Assembly (NCBI GenBank): GCA_050012355.1
Contig: JBEKHI010000142.1
Coordinates: 1-17,805 of the forward strand
Reading direction: 5' to 3'
Source: JBEKHI01 sp050012355
GTDB taxonomy: Bacteria; Actinomycetota; Actinomycetes; Streptosporangiales; Streptosporangiaceae
DNA: 17,805 nucleotides
Under the pieces are notes generated by a model that did not search any database, was not told the DNA's origin, and was given only the letters and a program-made list of their open reading frames with translations. Shown here piece after piece: positions 15,888-17,805 of the stretch. Each line of letters starts with the position of its first letter. Within the stretch, counting starts at the first letter, position 1. The position numbers and the translations under genes were made by a program.

Positions 15888-16771
15888 CGCGTGTCGGCTG
15901 GGTGGGGGCCGGAGCGATGGGCACCCCGATGGCCGCGTGCGTGGCCCGCTCCGGTATCGACGTGATCGCGTACGACATCGACCATGAACGGCTGAAGGTC
16001 CTGGCCGGATCGGGTGTCCGGACGAGCGCGGGAATCACCGAGGCGGCATTCGGCGCCGATGTGCTCGTGGTCACAGTCGCGACGCCCGCGCAGGCCGAAG
16101 CCGTGCTTTTCGGCCCAGCTGGTGCCGCTGATGTCCTCCGGCCGGGATCGGTGGTCCTCATGATGGCCACGGTCGGGCCGGCGCCCGTCGAGGAGTGGTC
16201 AAGCAGGCTCGCCCCACGGGCAATCGATATCGTGGACGCTCCGGTGTCCGGCGGTCCCGCGCGGGCCGAGCGCGGGGACCTGCTCATCATGGTGAGCGGC
16301 GGCCATGCGGCACGTGCGCGCGCCGAACCGGTCCTGAAGCCCATGGCTAGCCAGATCGCCGTCGTCGGGCAGCTACCGGGAGACGGCCAGCGGGTGAAGC
16401 TGGTGAACCAGCTCTTGTGTGGCGTGCACATCGCGGCGGCTGCGGAGGCCTTGGCGTATGCGGAGTCCCTGGGGCTGGACGCCAGGATGTGCTGGGACGT
16501 CGTGCGGCACGGCGCGGCCGCCTCGTTCATGCTCGAGGATCGTGGTCTGCGCATGGTCGACGGCAGTGACGGGGAAGTGCACAGCGCGCTCGACATCTTC
16601 GTCAAGGACATGGGGCTCGTCGTCGGCGCCGCGCGGGAGCAGACACATCAGGTGCCGCTCGCGACGACGGTACGTGACCTGTACCTGCGCGGCCAGCGAG
16701 CCGGGCTGGGCCGCCACGACGACTCCGCTCTGATCGAGCTGCTGCGTGGCAGCCCATCGAGTCAGCCGTAG
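15884..16771 (+). CDS. NAD(P)-dependent beta-hydroxyacid dehydrogenase (LtnD/GarR-like)
   Basis: The 295-residue protein has the Rossmann motif VGAGAMGTPMA (7-17), with Asp31 after the second strand (VIAYDID) suggesting NAD rather than NADP. The substrate loop DAPVSGGPARAERGDLLIMVSGG covers 118-140, and the catalytic Lys172 and Asn175 lie in VKLVNQLL. A second conserved Lys241 is in FVKDMGLV. This is the 3-hydroxyisobutyrate / tartronate-semialdehyde / L-threonate dehydrogenase superfamily. Next to a DUF1537 kinase, the LtnD-type role (oxidation of a tetronate to the oxo acid that the kinase phosphorylates) is the best inference. It starts at GTG 15884 in a GTGA overlap and is the last gene of the operon. 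It runs convergently 10 bases into the histidine kinase remnant, and no clear terminator is seen between them. Confidence 0.92.
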   Translation: MTRVGWVGAGAMGTPMAACVARSGIDVIAYDIDHERLKVLAGSGVRTSAGITEAAFGADVLVVTVATPAQAEAVLFGPAGAADVLRPGSVVLMMATVGPAPVEEWSSRLAPRAIDIVDAPVSGGPARAERGDLLIMVSGGHAARARAEPVLKPMASQIAVVGQLPGDGQRVKLVNQLLCGVHIAAAAEALAYAESLGLDARMCWDVVRHGAAASFMLEDRGLRMVDGSDGEVHSALDIFVKDMGLVVGAAREQTHQVPLATTVRDLYLRGQRAGLGRHDDSALIELLRGSPSSQP

Positions 16772-17480
16772 ATCGCCAGGCTCGGCAGCGCCGTCGATCC
16801 GGCAGCCGCCCAAACGGAGCGGGCAAGCCGAGCCCCGGAGAATGACATTTCTTTACGCGTGCCACTTGCCGTTGGGGCAGCTGCCGCCAGGAGGCGCTCG
16901 ACCCCGTGCAGTCCACCAGCCGTGGCTGGGGATGTCCCGTCGTGGGTGACCCCCAGACGCAGCATGTCGTCATCATGCCGCACGTCGATCCAGACCCGCC
17001 GGGCTCCGGAGTCCTTGACCACGTGTGCCAGCACTTCCCTGACCGCGAAGTAGCCGGCCAGCGCCCGGTCGGCTAGCACCGCAGGGCGGATGCCGCGCAC
17101 CACGGTGCCCAGCTCCGCTAGGGCCCTGGCCGACGAATCCAGCAGCCCGCGCCGCCGCGGGGCCGGATTCAACCAGCTGCCCGGCGGCCGTCAGCGCCCT
17201 TGCCCATCACGGCCATCCGCGGCTGCGCCTCGTCGCGCAGGTCCCGCTCGATCCGCCCGATCCCCGCCGCTTCCGCGCTGACGCTCTGGGCGAGGCTCTG
17301 CTCCAAGTGCCTGACCCGGTCGCCCAGCGAGGTGCTCTTCGACGGCGCCAGGAACCCGCCGCACCCGTTCACCACCAGCCACAGCAGATCCCGCCAGGTC
17401 GCCGGGCCGACCAGCGCACGACGGCCAGGCCACGCGCCGCCAGGCCCCTACCGCTCAACGGCGTCCGCCTCCTCACGAGG
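16762..17480 (-). pseudogene. Degenerate sensor histidine kinase (NarL-partner type), frameshifted and internally deleted
   Basis: Pieces of one two-component kinase appear in order in different minus-strand frames. RRRTPLSGRGLAARGLAVVR ends near 17414. After a frame change comes RALVGPATWRDLLWLVVNGC, continuing through DRVRHLEQSLAQSV and IGRIERDLRDEAQPRMAVMG to a stop at 17169. In a third frame, ALAELGTVVRGIRPAVLADRALAG runs straight into YFAVREVLAHVVKDSGARRV and GGLHGVERLLAAA, ending at 16762. The dimerisation-box His, normally in ERDLHDGAQ, is Arg (codon 17237-17235), and the N-box Asn is His (codon 17025-17023). About 25 residues normally found between ADRALAG and YFAV are missing, as is the segment before ALAEL. 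The 5' end, including the membrane sensor part, is not recognisable, so the upstream boundary is approximate. A non-functional relic is by far the best reading. Confidence 0.82.
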
Positions 17481-17658
17481 CTTCGTACCCACTGTTCCGC
17501 AATCCGCGTGTGCGTCCCCGGAACGCGGCACTGTCCATGGTCCTGAAGAATCTGGCAAGGCCGGTTACCGATCGCACGGGTCCGGACATGCCTGTCCAGC
17601 CCCCCGAGTTCTCTTTCCTGTCCGGACGGCTGGACTTGCTGCTGACTGGCGGGGGCGG

Positions 17659-17805
17659 CTAGGCCGCTAGCTGGTCTGGCGGTGCGTGGCTGCGGTAGAC
17701 GGTGTTCCCGTCGGGTGATCGGGCTTCCCACATCCCGCCGGGGAGCAGCCGGACGGTCCAGCCCCACGCGTGGATCGCGATCAGATGGTGGAACTTACAG
17801 AACAG
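17659..17805 (-). CDS. HNH endonuclease, DUF222/13E12-type, C-terminal end (partial)
   Basis: The minus-strand frame is open from the window edge to TAG at 17661-17659, giving 48 residues. It starts LFCKFHHLIAIHAWGWTVRL and continues with MWEARSPDGNTVYRSHAPPD. This matches the end of actinobacterial HNH endonucleases with an N-terminal DUF222 (13E12 repeat) region: the CxxHHxxxH zinc/nuclease motif, Gly-Trp-x-Val, a short beta-hairpin ending in RSPDG, then SH-P-P. Only this tail is in the window, so the status of the full gene is unknown. Such genes are multicopy in many actinomycetes and often lie in variable regions, which fits the neighbouring pseudogene. Confidence 0.8.
   Translation of the reverse strand: MFCKFHHLIAIHAWGWTVRLLPGGMWEARSPDGNTVYRSHAPPDQLAA

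Noticed and set aside
17510..17662. A 50-codon plus-strand frame (GTG start, ends in LLLTGGGG) between the kinase relic and the HNH fragment
   Set aside because: It has no clear Shine-Dalgarno and no recognisable motif. Its third-position GC is lower than in the surrounding genes, and it overlaps decayed DNA. Possibly chance.
1..17805. CRISPR array, tRNA, rRNA or insertion-sequence ends, looked for because of the TPR-CHAT/sigma arrangement
   Set aside because: No regularly spaced direct repeats, tRNA-like cloverleafs or transposase genes were found by reading both strands.

Overview
The window reads as chromosomal DNA of a high-GC actinomycete. GC is high throughout, GTG starts are common and one TTG start is likely. 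Genes are packed in overlapping operons, and the families (TPR-CHAT type protein, DUF222-type HNH nuclease, NarL-partner type histidine kinase) are typical of Actinobacteria. I cannot name the genus from sequence alone. There are no tRNA or rRNA genes, CRISPR arrays or insertion sequences that I can see.

Region A (1-4077, minus strand) is a four-gene translationally coupled operon: a cytosolic subtilisin-type S8 peptidase, an ECF-like sigma-70 factor, a 170-residue protein with a beta-rich C-terminus, and the N-terminal 439 residues of a TPR-repeat protein whose expected C-terminal CHAT protease-like domain lies beyond base 1. Two probable proteases bracketing a sigma factor and an unknown partner suggest a protease-controlled transcription switch. 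It is reminiscent of the Csx30/RpoE/TPR-CHAT arrangement of type III-E CRISPR, but no CRISPR element is seen here.

Region B (4318-16771) is a catabolic island. A divergent GntR/FadR-type regulator (minus) faces a ten-gene plus-strand operon: hyuA-like and hyuB-like ATP-dependent hydantoinase/oxoprolinase (or carboxylase) subunits, a 76-residue CxCC...CxxxC probable zinc protein, a Tat-type lipoprotein solute-binding protein, two polyamine-type ABC permeases, an aldo/keto reductase, the ABC ATPase, a DUF1537 four-carbon sugar-acid kinase, and a beta-hydroxyacid dehydrogenase. Eight of the nine junctions are 4-base ATGA/GTGA overlaps. The only gap (44 bases) precedes the solute-binding protein, which has its own strong Shine-Dalgarno. 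A promoter candidate with a palindrome at the expected transcription start lies between the regulator and hyuA. Together the genes look like an uptake-and-degradation pathway: import, ATP-driven ring opening or carboxylation, redox steps and phosphorylation of a short hydroxy acid. The natural substrate is not evident.

Region C (16762-17805, minus strand) is decaying DNA. It holds a sensor histidine kinase pseudogene with at least two frame breaks, an internal deletion, and substitutions of both the phospho-acceptor His and the N-box Asn. Beyond it is the C-terminal end of an HNH endonuclease cut by the window edge.
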